Assembly: GCA_963840075.1 (NCBI GenBank)
Contig: CAWIXS010000001.1
Coordinates: 124,001-188,000, forward strand
Length of the DNA stretch: 64,000 bases
Direction: 5' to 3'
Source of the DNA: AWTP1-13 sp963840075
GTDB lineage: Bacteria; Pseudomonadota; Alphaproteobacteria; Rhizobiales; Hyphomicrobiaceae
Shown: piece after piece, positions 8,413 to 17,621 of the stretch
How positions within the stretch are numbered: the first letter of the stretch is position 1
How the letters are laid out: every line of letters starts with the position of its first letter
The notes under the pieces: generated by a model
Database searches by the model: none
What the model was told of the DNA's origin: nothing
What the model saw: only the letters and a program-made list of their open reading frames with translations
Translations under genes and position numbers: made by a program

Positions 8413-8441
8413 TTGCATGCGAGCGCATAGATCACTATGCT
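8413..8441 (+). promoter_or_regulatory. Putative marR promoter
   Basis: TTGCAT at 8413-8418 and TATGCT at 8436-8441 are separated by 17 bp. The predicted start would fall almost on the ATG at 8448, so marR may be transcribed leaderless; no Shine-Dalgarno sequence is visible. The dyad at 8417-8428 lies in the spacer, suggesting autorepression. Confidence 0.5.
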
Positions 8442-8447
8442 GTGACC

Positions 8448-8885
8448 ATGCCGAAGGAGCCGAGCGAAGCCGTCGTCGATGCCTGGATCGCCCTGAACCG
8501 GGCGCAGCAGACCGCGCTCTCGAGGATCGAGCGAGCTGTTCGCGACGCCAAGATGCCGCCCAGCACCTGGTACGACGTGCTCTGGGCGCTCGACCGGGCC
8601 GGCGAGTTCGGCCTGCGCCCCTTCGAGATCGAGCGGCAGCGGCTGCTCGCGCAGTCCAACATCTCGCGCCTGATCGACCGCCTGGCGGAGCAGGGCTATG
8701 TCGAGCGCCTCCCCTGCGAGGAGGACGGCCGCGGCCAGCGCATCGTCATCACCCCGCGCGGGCGGGAGATGCGCGAGCGCATGTGGCCCCTCTATGCGCG
8801 CGCCATCCAGGACGCCGTCGGCCGCCGCCTCTCGGAGCGCGAGGCGGCGATCTTGGCGAGCCTGCTCGGGAAGCTGGTCGGTTGA
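8448..8885 (+). CDS. MarR-family transcriptional regulator
   Basis: A 145-residue winged-helix repressor. The recognition helix region (LLAQSNISRLIDRLAEQGYV) and the wing (RLPCEEDGRGQRIVITPRG) match MarR/SlyA proteins. It probably represses itself and the divergent GST gene through the palindrome at 8368-8401, with an electrophile or aromatic ligand as inducer (inferred from the GST partner). A family A palindrome begins three bases after its stop. Confidence 0.92.
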   Translation: MPKEPSEAVVDAWIALNRAQQTALSRIERAVRDAKMPPSTWYDVLWALDRAGEFGLRPFEIERQRLLAQSNISRLIDRLAEQGYVERLPCEEDGRGQRIVITPRGREMRERMWPLYARAIQDAVGRRLSEREAAILASLLGKLVG

Positions 8886-8887
8886 GG

Positions 8888-8914
8888 GGTGTCAGACCCT
8901 CCGGGTCTGGCACC
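8888..8914. repeat. Palindromic element, family A copy 4
   Basis: Arms GGTGTCAGACC and GGTCTGGCACC around CTCCG, one mismatch. It sits between the marR stop and the truncated end of the higA relic. Confidence 0.88.
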
Positions 8915-8921
8915 ATTCAAC

Positions 8922-9020
8922 CTAGATGGAGCCGCATTTCGCACCCCAAAGGCGCTCGACCTCGCGCAAGGCTTCGTCGTAGTCCAGTTCAGAGCGGATC
9001 GGGTTCAGCTCAGTCGCCAT
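8922..9020 (-). pseudogene. HigA-type antitoxin, truncated
   Basis: A 32-residue open frame whose core LNPIRSELDYDEALREVERL is the N-terminus of HigA/XRE antitoxins (usual form: PIRTEADYEAALAEIERL). The helix-turn-helix that should follow is gone; the frame ends next to family A copy 4. The ATG is close to the end of the toxin fragment, as in higBA operons. Confidence 0.72.
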
Positions 9021-9130
9021 GCTGGACCTCCATCACATCAATCTTATCATGATCCCTGCGGGTGCCGATCCATTTGATCCAGACAGCGTCGGGCGATGAT
9101 CCGTATACTATGCGTCTAGCATCGTCGCGT
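9010..9130 (-). pseudogene. HigB-type toxin, C-terminal fragment
   Basis: The minus frame reads AVWIKWIGTRRDHDKIDVME and stops at 9010. This matches the C-terminal strand of HigB toxins (usual IRWVGTHAEYDRID). The N-terminal part is missing; upstream lies family A copy 5. With the adjacent higA stub it forms a dead toxin-antitoxin locus bounded on both sides by palindromes. Confidence 0.68.
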
Positions 9131-9157
9131 CTTTCGGTGCAACGGCGGGCGTTCGAG

Positions 9158-9184
9158 CGTGTCAGACGCTCCGGGTCTGACACC
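9158..9184. repeat. Palindromic element, family A copy 5
   Basis: Arms CGTGTCAGAC and GTCTGACACC with CTCCGG in the centre; near-perfect copy bounding the higB fragment. Confidence 0.85.
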
Positions 9185-9210
9185 ATTTCCGCCACCCGCG
9201 CTGGAGCGAC

Positions 9211-9237
9211 GGTGTCAGACCCGCAGGATCTGACACC
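9211..9237. repeat. Palindromic element, family A copy 6
   Basis: Arms GGTGTCAGA and TCTGACACC around CCCGCAGGA. It is only 26 bp from copy 5, making the densest cluster of the family. Confidence 0.85.
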
Positions 9238-9310
9238 GTCTTTGCGGCTTGCTTTTGCCCGGCGGTCCGACAAGACTGGCGCCGTCCAATCGCACCTTTC
9301 CATGTCCCCG

Positions 9311-10159
9311 ATGGCCAAGATCCTTCCCCTTTCCGCCGCAGTCGAGGAGGTCGTGCACGATGGCGACAGGGTCGCCTTCGAAGGCTTCACGCACCTGATC
9401 GCATACGCCGCCGGCCACGAGGCCATCCGCCAGAGGCGCCGTGACCTCACCCTCGTGCGCATGACGCCAGACCTGCTCTACGACCAGCTGATCGGCATGG
9501 GCGCGGCGCGCAAGATGATCTTCTCCTGGGGCGGCAACCCCGGGGTGGGCTCGCTGCACCGCTTCCGCGAGGCCTACGAGCAGGGCTGGCCGCAGCCGCT
9601 CGAGATCGAGGAGCACAGCCACGCGGCCATGGCCAACGCCTTCGAGGCGGGCGCGGCCGGGCTCCCCTTCGCGGTGTTCCGCGGCTATCGCGGCGCCGAG
9701 CTCGCCAGCGTCAACCCCGTCATCAAGTCGGTCACCTGCCCCTACACCGGCGAGGTGCTGGCCACGGTGCCGGCGATGCGCCTCGACAGCGCCGTGATCC
9801 ACGCCCAGAAGGCCGACCGCGCCGGCAATGTCCTGCTCGAGGGCATCGTCGGCGTGCAGAAGGAGGCGGTGCTGGCGGCCAAGCGTGCGCTGGTGACGGT
9901 CGAGGAGGTCGTCGACGACCTCGGCCCCCGCTCCTTCAATGCCTGCGTGCTTCCGCATTGGACCATCACCGCCGTCGCCGTGGTTCCCGGCGGCGCGCAT
10001 CCTTCGTACGCGCAGGGCTACTACAAGCGCGACAACGCCTTCTACGAGGCCTGGGACCCGATCGCGCGCGACCGCGACAGCTTCAAGGCCTGGATGGAGG
10101 CCAACGTCATGCAGCAGGGCCCCGAGGCCTTCGCCCGCTACGCCAGGAGGGCGGCATGA
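9311..10159 (+). CDS. CoA-transferase, alpha subunit
   Basis: A 282-residue subunit of a class I (glutaconate/3-oxoacid type) CoA-transferase, moving CoA between carboxylic acids. GFTHLIAYAAGHEAI and LTLVRMTPDLLYDQLIG match the alpha-subunit N-terminal fold, and the GGNPG loop is conserved. ATG at 9311 (MAKILPL) fits related proteins; ATG at 9302 adds three residues and neither has a strong ribosome site. It overlaps the beta-subunit gene by 4 bp (ATGA). The acid used is not determinable; the neighbouring meta-cleavage genes make an aromatic-derived acid plausible. Confidence 0.88.
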   Translation: MAKILPLSAAVEEVVHDGDRVAFEGFTHLIAYAAGHEAIRQRRRDLTLVRMTPDLLYDQLIGMGAARKMIFSWGGNPGVGSLHRFREAYEQGWPQPLEIEEHSHAAMANAFEAGAAGLPFAVFRGYRGAELASVNPVIKSVTCPYTGEVLATVPAMRLDSAVIHAQKADRAGNVLLEGIVGVQKEAVLAAKRALVTVEEVVDDLGPRSFNACVLPHWTITAVAVVPGGAHPSYAQGYYKRDNAFYEAWDPIARDRDSFKAWMEANVMQQGPEAFARYARRAA

Positions 10160-10947
10160 GCGAGCCCGCCAAGCTTCCCTGGACCCAGACCGAGATCATG
10201 ACCATCGTCGCGGCGCGCGCCTTGCAAAGCAGCGACGTGTGCTTCGTCGGCATCGGCGCGCCGTCGGCCGCCTGCAACCTCGCCAGGCTCACCCATGCGC
10301 CCGGCATCACGCTGATCTACGAGAGCGGCACCATCGCCACCAAGCCCAACGTGCTGCCATTGTCTATAGGCGATGGCGAGCTCTGCGAGACGGCGCTGAC
10401 CACGGTGCCGGTGCCCGAGATGTTCCGCTACTGGCTGCAGGGCGGGCGCATCTCCATCGGCTTCCTCGGCGGCGCCCAGATCGACCGCTTCGCCAACCTC
10501 AACACCACCTTCATCGGCGGCACCTACGAGAAGCCCAAGGTGCGGCTGCCCGGCGGCGGCGGCGCGCCGGAGATCGCCACCTCCTGCGGCGAGGTGTTCA
10601 TCATCATGGCGCAGAGCAAGCGCTCGTTCGTGCAGAAGGTCGACTTCGTCACCTCGCTGGGCCACGGCGAGGGCAAGGGCAGCCGCGAGCGGCTCGGCGT
10701 CACCACCCAGGGGCCCACCCGGGTCATCACCGACCTGTGCGTCATGGAGCCCGATGCGGAGACCAGGGAGCTGACGGTCGTCGCCATGCATCCGGGTGTG
10801 ACACGCGAGCAGATTGCCGCGAGCACGGGATGGGCCATCACGTTCGCAGACCAGGTCGGGGAAACGGAGCGGCCGAGAGAGACGGACCTTGCCGTGCTGC
10901 GCGAGCTGCACGCGCAGACCAAGGCCGCCTTTCAAGACAAGGCATGA
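10156..10947 (+). CDS. CoA-transferase, beta subunit
   Basis: A 263-residue partner of the upstream subunit. GIGAPSAACNLARLTHAPG and LIYESGTI carry the class I motif, with the Glu of ESG as the expected CoA-thioester nucleophile. GFLGGAQIDRFANLNTT and LPGGGGAPEIATSC are typical of glutaconate CoA-transferase-like beta subunits. AGGAGG precedes the ATG, which overlaps the alpha stop, so the pair is co-translated at equal dose. Confidence 0.9.
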   Translation: MSEPAKLPWTQTEIMTIVAARALQSSDVCFVGIGAPSAACNLARLTHAPGITLIYESGTIATKPNVLPLSIGDGELCETALTTVPVPEMFRYWLQGGRISIGFLGGAQIDRFANLNTTFIGGTYEKPKVRLPGGGGAPEIATSCGEVFIIMAQSKRSFVQKVDFVTSLGHGEGKGSRERLGVTTQGPTRVITDLCVMEPDAETRELTVVAMHPGVTREQIAASTGWAITFADQVGETERPRETDLAVLRELHAQTKAAFQDKA

Positions 10948-11246
10948 CCTAAGCAGAGTTTCCTGGCGGGCCAACGCTTTGCCAGCCTCCCTGGCGCCTG
11001 CTTTCGATGCTCCGCCCCAGGCGTTCGCCCATTGCACGGCGAGGTTTGACCCGAAGGCGAGGTCGGCCGTGGCGGCTGGGCGCCGCCATGGCCGACTGGG
11101 TCGGACACCGGCTGCGGCTTTCGGTACGACGTGACAACGCAGCGCGCCTTGAATTAGGCTCGCGCCCACTCTCGGGCCGGCTTATAGAGGGCGGGACGGA
11201 GGCGAAGGCGAGGGTCGAGATCGGGGGGCCAACACAGGGATAGGAA
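10948..11246. other. Intergenic region before ligA
   Basis: About 300 bases with no supportable gene or palindrome of the families seen elsewhere. It should hold the ligA promoter; no convincing -35/-10 pair was found. Confidence 0.4.
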
Positions 11247-11645
11247 ATGGCCAACAAGCAGGAAGCCTATGAGGACATCCCGGGAACCTGGGTGTTCGAT
11301 GCCCAGCGCGCGCGGCAGGGTTATCACCTCAACCAGTTTCTCTATTCGCTGATGAAGGCGGAGAACCGCAAAGAGTTCCTGGCCGACGAGCACAAATATC
11401 TCCTGAAATTCCCGATGACTGAGGAGCAGCGCCAGGCGGTGATGAAGCGCGCGTGGAACCGCCTTCTGGAGCTTGGCGGCGTCTCCTATGCGCTCGCAAA
11501 GCTCGCCTTCACCGACGGCAAATCCTATCAGTTCATGGCCTCGCAAATGGTCGGCGTGCCCGAGAGGGACTATGTCGACATGATGCTGAAGGGTGGCCGC
11601 TCGGTGGAAGGCTGGCGCTCCAAGAAAGAACGTGGAGAAGCCTGA
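11247..11645 (+). CDS. ligA: Protocatechuate 4,5-dioxygenase alpha (small) subunit
   Basis: A 132-residue LigA-type subunit. The family signature spans residues about 10-100: IPGTWVFDAQRARQGYHLNQ, FCMSLM-like FLYSLMKAENRKEF, and MTEEQRQAVMKRAWNRLLELGG, where the helical cap of the dioxygenase forms. It holds no iron ligand itself and needs LigB. Start supported by ATAGGAA seven bases upstream. Stop and ligB start overlap (TGATG). Confidence 0.93.
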   Translation: MANKQEAYEDIPGTWVFDAQRARQGYHLNQFLYSLMKAENRKEFLADEHKYLLKFPMTEEQRQAVMKRAWNRLLELGGVSYALAKLAFTDGKSYQFMASQMVGVPERDYVDMMLKGGRSVEGWRSKKERGEA

Positions 11646-12486
11646 TGGCGAAGATCGTTGCAGGCGTCGGCACCTCGCACACGCCGGCCATCGGTGCCGC
11701 GCTCGATAACGGCAAGTCCGGCGAGCCCTATTGGGCGCCCGTCTTCAAAGGCTACGAGAAGGCCAAGGAGTGGATGGCGCAAGACGAAGCCCGATGTCGT
11801 CGTCATGATCTACAACGATCATGTCAACGCCTTCGACTTCAAGATCATCCCGACTTTCGCGATCGGCTGCGCGGCCGAGTTCCCGATCGCGGACGAAGGC
11901 TGGGGCCCGCGTCCGGTGCCCGTGGTCAAGGGGTATCCCGAGCTTGCCGCGCATGTCGTGCAGTCGCTCGTGCTCGACGAGTTCGACATCACCATCGCCA
12001 ACGAGCTGCAGGTCGATCACGGCCTTACCGTGCCGATGTCGCTGCTGTTCGGTCAGCCTGAGGCCTGGCCGTGCCGCGTGATGCCGCTTGCCGTCAATGT
12101 CGTGCAATATCCGGCGCCCACGGGCCATCGCTGCTACATGCTGGGCAAAGCGATCAAGAACGGCGATTGAAAGCTGGGACGAGGATCTGAAGGTCGTCAT
12201 TTTCGGCACCGGCGGCCTTTCGCACCAGATCCAGGGTCCCCGCGCGGGCCTCATCAACACCAAGTTCGACATCGATTTCCTCGACGATCTTTCGCGCAAT
12301 CCCGAGCGACTCGTGCAGCTGCCGCCGCTCGAATATTTGCGCGAGGCCGGCAACGAGGCGATCGAGATGGTGATGTGGCTGACGATGCGCGGCGCGCTGG
12401 GGGACCGGGTGGAGGAAGTCTACCGCTTCTATCATGTGCCGGCGTCCTCGACCGCCGTCGGCAGCATCATCCTTGAAGCACGCTGA
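11645..12486 (+). pseudogene. ligB: Protocatechuate 4,5-dioxygenase beta subunit with two frameshifts
   Basis: LigB is the extradiol iron(II) subunit that opens protocatechuate to 4-carboxy-2-hydroxymuconate semialdehyde. All expected parts are present but in three frames: GVGTSHTPAIG (His12 ligand) in frame of the ATG at 11645; YNDHVNAFDFKIIPTFAIG to LGKAIKN in the next frame; SWDEDLKVVIFGTGGLSHQI and NEAIEMVMW (Glu ligand) in the third. One surplus C near 11780 (MAKTKPD expected) and one surplus G near 12162 (KNAIESWDED expected) explain both shifts. As written the enzyme is inactive; two single-base insertions may be sequencing errors. Confidence 0.88.
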
Positions 12487-12640
12487 GCAGATTCTCGTCG
12501 TTGACCCAACGCACGCCGCCCGCAAAGGCTGTTGTGCCCCGGAAGCAGCCGGAAGGCGGACGGTCAGGATGTGCCAATAGCAGGAGTTGAGTGTGCTCTC
12601 GATTTGGGGTGTCACAGAAGTTATCTTGTGCGACATATGA

Positions 12641-12664
12641 GGAACGGTTCTGTTGAGCCGTTCC
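12641..12664 (+). terminator. Hairpin between ligB and GNAT gene
   Basis: GGAACGG and CCGTTCC arms enclose a 10-base loop (TTCTGTTGAG). There is no following T-run, so it may be a weak terminator, an mRNA-stability hairpin or an operator for the GNAT gene that starts 25 bases later. Confidence 0.35.
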
Positions 12665-12688
12665 CTGCCCCGCTGGCGAGGCCGAAAG

Positions 12689-13207
12689 ATGAGCGCCGAC
12701 GACATTGAGATACGTCGCCTCGCACAGGAGGATCCAACCGATCCCGTCCTATATCAAAGCATCCGACTGGAGGCCCTCCAAGCTAACCCGGAAGCGTTCG
12801 GAAGCACTTTCGAGGTTGAAAATGAAAGGCCGCTGAGTTGGTTCTCTGATCGGCTCGGGGGTTCTACAGTGCTCGGCGCGTTCAGCAACACTCGGCTAAT
12901 CGCCGTTGCGGGCTTCGCCGTCCAGCAGGGTCAGAAACGAGCGCACAAAGGCGTACTCTGGGGCATGTACGTTCGACCTGCGGCGAGGAAGGCCGGGGTC
13001 GGTCGCCGGCTCGTCGAAGCGATATGTAATCTCGCACGCCACCAGGTTGAGCTGATTCAGCTCACAGTGGTGCGGGACAACGAGCAAGCACGGAGCCTAT
13101 ACGCGAGACTAGGCTTTTTGGAGTACGGCCTGGAGAAGAACGCTCTAAAGCAAAGCAGTCGCTACTACGATGAAGTACTTATGGCGAAAGATCTAGTGGG
13201 GGAATGA
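12689..13207 (+). CDS. GNAT-family N-acetyltransferase
   Basis: A 172-residue acetyltransferase. WGMYVRPAARKAGVGRRLVE is GNAT motif A with the acetyl-CoA-binding R-x-x-G-x-G loop, and VVRDNEQARSLYARLGFLEYG is motif B. The acceptor is unknown. ATG at 12689 is chosen because the domain begins there (DDIEIRRLAQED); an upstream in-frame ATG at 12653 lies in the hairpin. Its base composition is lower in GC than its neighbours and it separates ligB from ligC, suggesting later insertion. Confidence 0.88.
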   Translation: MSADDIEIRRLAQEDPTDPVLYQSIRLEALQANPEAFGSTFEVENERPLSWFSDRLGGSTVLGAFSNTRLIAVAGFAVQQGQKRAHKGVLWGMYVRPAARKAGVGRRLVEAICNLARHQVELIQLTVVRDNEQARSLYARLGFLEYGLEKNALKQSSRYYDEVLMAKDLVGE

Positions 13208-13282
13208 TGGCAAGACGCTGTCGAGCACGATTACCGCGATTGCGGTTTAGTCCCTGACATACAAGCGACGAGAGGACCGATC

Positions 13283-14233
13283 ATGAAAATCGTAGTGGCG
13301 GGGCAGGGCGCATTCGGCCAGAAGCATCTGGAGGGCATCCAGAGCATCCCGGGCATCGAGGTGGTCTCGCTCGCGGGCGGCTCGCCCGAGTTGACCAGGG
13401 AGGTCGCGCAGAAATTCAAGGTCCCGCATTGGACATCGAACTATTCCGAGGCTCTGGCCCAGCCCGGCGTCGAGGCCGTGATTTTGGCGACGCCCACGCA
13501 GATGCATGCGCGCCAGGGCATCGAGGCGATGCGTGCCGGCAAGCACGTCCAGATCGAGATCCCGATGGCGGACAGCCTCAAGGAGGCCGAGGAGATCGTG
13601 CGCGTCCAGAAGGAGACCGGCCTCGTGGCGATGGCCGGCCACACGCGCCGCTTCAATCCTTCGCATCAGTGGGTGCGCAGGCGCATCGAGAAGGGCGAGG
13701 TCTCCATCCAGCAGATGAACGTGACGACCTATTTCTTCCGCCGCACGAACATGAATGCGGCCGGCAAACCGCGCAGCTGGACCGATCATCTCCTCTGGCA
13801 TCACGCCTGCCACACCGTCGATCTTTTCATGTATCAGGCGGGCGAGCCGGTGTCGGATTGCTACGCGATCGAGGGGCCCCATCATCCGCAGCTCGGCATT
13901 GCGATGGACATGGGCATCCTGATGAAGACGCCCTCCGGCAAGGTGCTCGTGCTCTCGCTCTCGTTCAACAACAAGGGTCCCCTGGGCACAGTCTTCCGCT
14001 ATATCTGCGACAACGGCACCTACGTCGCGAGCTATGACGATCTTGCCGATGGCGACGGGAAAAAGGTCGACGTTTCCAAGGTCGATGTCTCGATGAACGG
14101 CATCGAGCTGCAGGACCGCGAGTTCTTCGCCGCGATCAAGGAGAAGCGCGAGCCCAATGCCAGCGTTGCGCAAGCGCTTCCAGCCATGCAGATCCTGGAC
14201 CAGCTCGAGAAGATTCTCGCGCGCTCCAAGTGA
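13283..14233 (+). CDS. ligC: 4-carboxy-2-hydroxymuconate-6-semialdehyde dehydrogenase
   Basis: A 316-residue Gfo/Idh/MocA-family oxidoreductase with NAD(P)-binding GQGAFGQKHLEGI at the N-terminus, the ATPTQMHA strand after it, EIPMAD in the nucleotide-site loop and GHTRRFNPSHQ. Length and these motifs match LigC, which oxidises the LigAB product to 2-pyrone-4,6-dicarboxylate. Location just after ligAB supports this. A general sugar dehydrogenase role is the alternative. ligI, ligJ and ligK are not visible nearby. Confidence 0.85.
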   Translation: MKIVVAGQGAFGQKHLEGIQSIPGIEVVSLAGGSPELTREVAQKFKVPHWTSNYSEALAQPGVEAVILATPTQMHARQGIEAMRAGKHVQIEIPMADSLKEAEEIVRVQKETGLVAMAGHTRRFNPSHQWVRRRIEKGEVSIQQMNVTTYFFRRTNMNAAGKPRSWTDHLLWHHACHTVDLFMYQAGEPVSDCYAIEGPHHPQLGIAMDMGILMKTPSGKVLVLSLSFNNKGPLGTVFRYICDNGTYVASYDDLADGDGKKVDVSKVDVSMNGIELQDREFFAAIKEKREPNASVAQALPAMQILDQLEKILARSK

Positions 14234-14447
14234 TACCGAGCTCCGGCAACGTCGTTCCCGACGCCATGACGGTGATCTCGCATTACTTCCCCGATTTCGA
14301 GGGCCCCCGGCTGCCGGCCTACCTGGCGCAGGACTGATCGACGGACCTCGGCTGTCCAACTCGTTCACTTGCGACCCGGAGCCACGATTGCTCGGCTCCT
14401 CCGCGACCTCGCGGGGCGCGGATCAATGAAGGACAAAGGAGAAATCC
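14234..14447 (+). other. Intergenic region after ligC with short peptide relic
   Basis: A short frame reading PDAMTVISHYFPDFEGPRLP and ending AYLAQD at a TGA (14334-14336) looks protein-like and may be the tail of a deleted pathway gene. I cannot assign it to a family. The rest precedes the His-rich gene. Confidence 0.25.
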
Positions 14448-14705
14448 GTGAGGAAGAAGATTCTTGCGTCTGTCGGTGGCCTGTTCGCATTGGGTCTGAT
14501 GGTGCTCCCCGTGCAAGCCGCCCCCCTGATGAAGAGCGACGCAGGTGCCGAGACCAGCAGCCTGGTTCAGACTGCGCGGCATCGCCACCGTCACCATCGG
14601 TGGTGGCACGATGACGACCGCTGGGATGACCGTCGGTGGCACCACCACCGCTGGCACCGCCACCATCACCGCCGGCATCATCACCACCATCATCGCCGGT
14701 GGTGA
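14448..14705 (+). CDS. Small secreted histidine-rich protein
   Basis: An 85-residue protein with a signal peptide (KKILASVGGLFALGLMVLPV, cleavage near VQAA) and a mature half dominated by His, Arg, Trp and Asp (HRHRHHRWWHDDDRWDD, ending in a run of six His). Similar small His-rich periplasmic proteins are common in Rhizobiales; metal binding (Ni, Zn, Cu) is a reasonable inference but unproven. GTG start is fixed by AAAGGAGAAATCC directly upstream. A strong terminator follows at 14751. Confidence 0.8.
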   Translation: MRKKILASVGGLFALGLMVLPVQAAPLMKSDAGAETSSLVQTARHRHRHHRWWHDDDRWDDRRWHHHRWHRHHHRRHHHHHHRRW

Positions 14706-14750
14706 CCGTTGAAACGAAAAGACTTTTTTTGTTCGACTTCCTATCGCCTC

Positions 14751-14776
14751 GGCCCCCCATCCGGGGGGCCTTCTTC
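14751..14776 (+). terminator. Rho-independent terminator after His-rich gene
   Basis: GGCCCCCC and GGGGGGCC arms with a 4-base loop (ATCC), followed by TTCTTCC. It lies 46 bases after the stop. Confidence 0.8.
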
Positions 14777-14885
14777 CTGGCAATTCATCGGACCCGGTCG
14801 CCGCCCGCACGCGAGCATTCCTTTGCGGAGTGGAGCGCGATTGGCTACTCTGGCGACGGTGCGTCCTCACTCATAGAGATCGAAC

Positions 14886-15236
14886 ATGCGGCGCTTGCTT
14901 CTCAGCTTCGGCCTGATCTGCCTCGGCATCTATTCCCTCGCGGCGGCCGACCCGAAGGTCGAGGCAGCCCTCAAGACGTTCAAGACGATCGGGGTCGATC
15001 CCGGCAAGCTCAAGACGTTCTGCACGATGACCAAGGCCATGGACGACGCGGGCGAGAAATCGACCCCGGAGGACGACTCCAAGATCGAGGGTCTCATGAA
15101 GGCGCTCGGCCCCGATTTCGAGATTGCGTGGGGCGCAGTCGAGGGCCCCGACGACAAGTCCCCGGACGTCAAATTGTTCTATGAAGGAATAGACGCGCTC
15201 GTCGCAAAGTGTCCTCCACCCCCGAATACCAAGTAG
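14886..15236 (+). CDS. Small secreted protein of unknown function
   Basis: A 116-residue protein with a signal peptide (RRLLLSFGLICLGIYSLAAA). The mature part is helical and charged (KVEAALKTFKTIGVDPGKLK, FCTMTKAMDDAGE, DDSKIEGLMKALG) with two Cys (FCTM and AKCP) that could pair. No family recognised. Composition and codon use agree with a real gene. It stands alone between a terminator and the converging ABC operon. Confidence 0.65.
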   Translation: MRRLLLSFGLICLGIYSLAAADPKVEAALKTFKTIGVDPGKLKTFCTMTKAMDDAGEKSTPEDDSKIEGLMKALGPDFEIAWGAVEGPDDKSPDVKLFYEGIDALVAKCPPPPNTK

Positions 15237-15338
15237 GCGTTCCCTGGGGGGACCGGCGCGTTCCGGATGTGATCCAGGGCAGCCGACGCCGAGGAGCGGC
15301 GGCCGTTTCGGTTGCTTCACGCCCCGCGTCGCCCGCAG

Positions 15339-17317
<1,979 letters not shown>

Positions 17318-17397
17318 ACTCACCCGCAAATCGAGATCGATGAGCCTCGAGACGCGATGCCTCGTGCCGGGTCAGTGCTGAGCGCGCGCCACAGCGT

Positions 17398-17578
17398 CCC
17401 CTCTCCATCATGCCGAAGGCATGTCTTCGACATGACGCGGGGAGGGACAGGGTGGGGGGATTGCAGAACATCGAAGGTCGGGGCTCCCCCCACCCCCAAC
17501 CCCTCCCCGCACCTGCGCCGAAGGCGCACAAGCGAGCTTCGCTCGCTTTGCCCCCTGCGGGGCCAGAGGGGAGGGGAG
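17398..17578. repeat. Palindromic element related to family B (copy 4)
   Basis: About 180 bp: CCCCTCTCC near the left, GCGGGGAGGGACAGGGTGGG, then CCCACCCCCAACCCCTCCCC and a right part with CGAGCTTCGCTCG and CAGAGGGGAGGGG. The arms are longer and more diverged than the other copies. It fills most of the gap between the binding-protein and DppD-like genes. Confidence 0.7.
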
Positions 17579-17621
17579 TCCCGTCGAGCCTGCCTCACGT
17601 TGGTGACTCCATCAACGCCCC

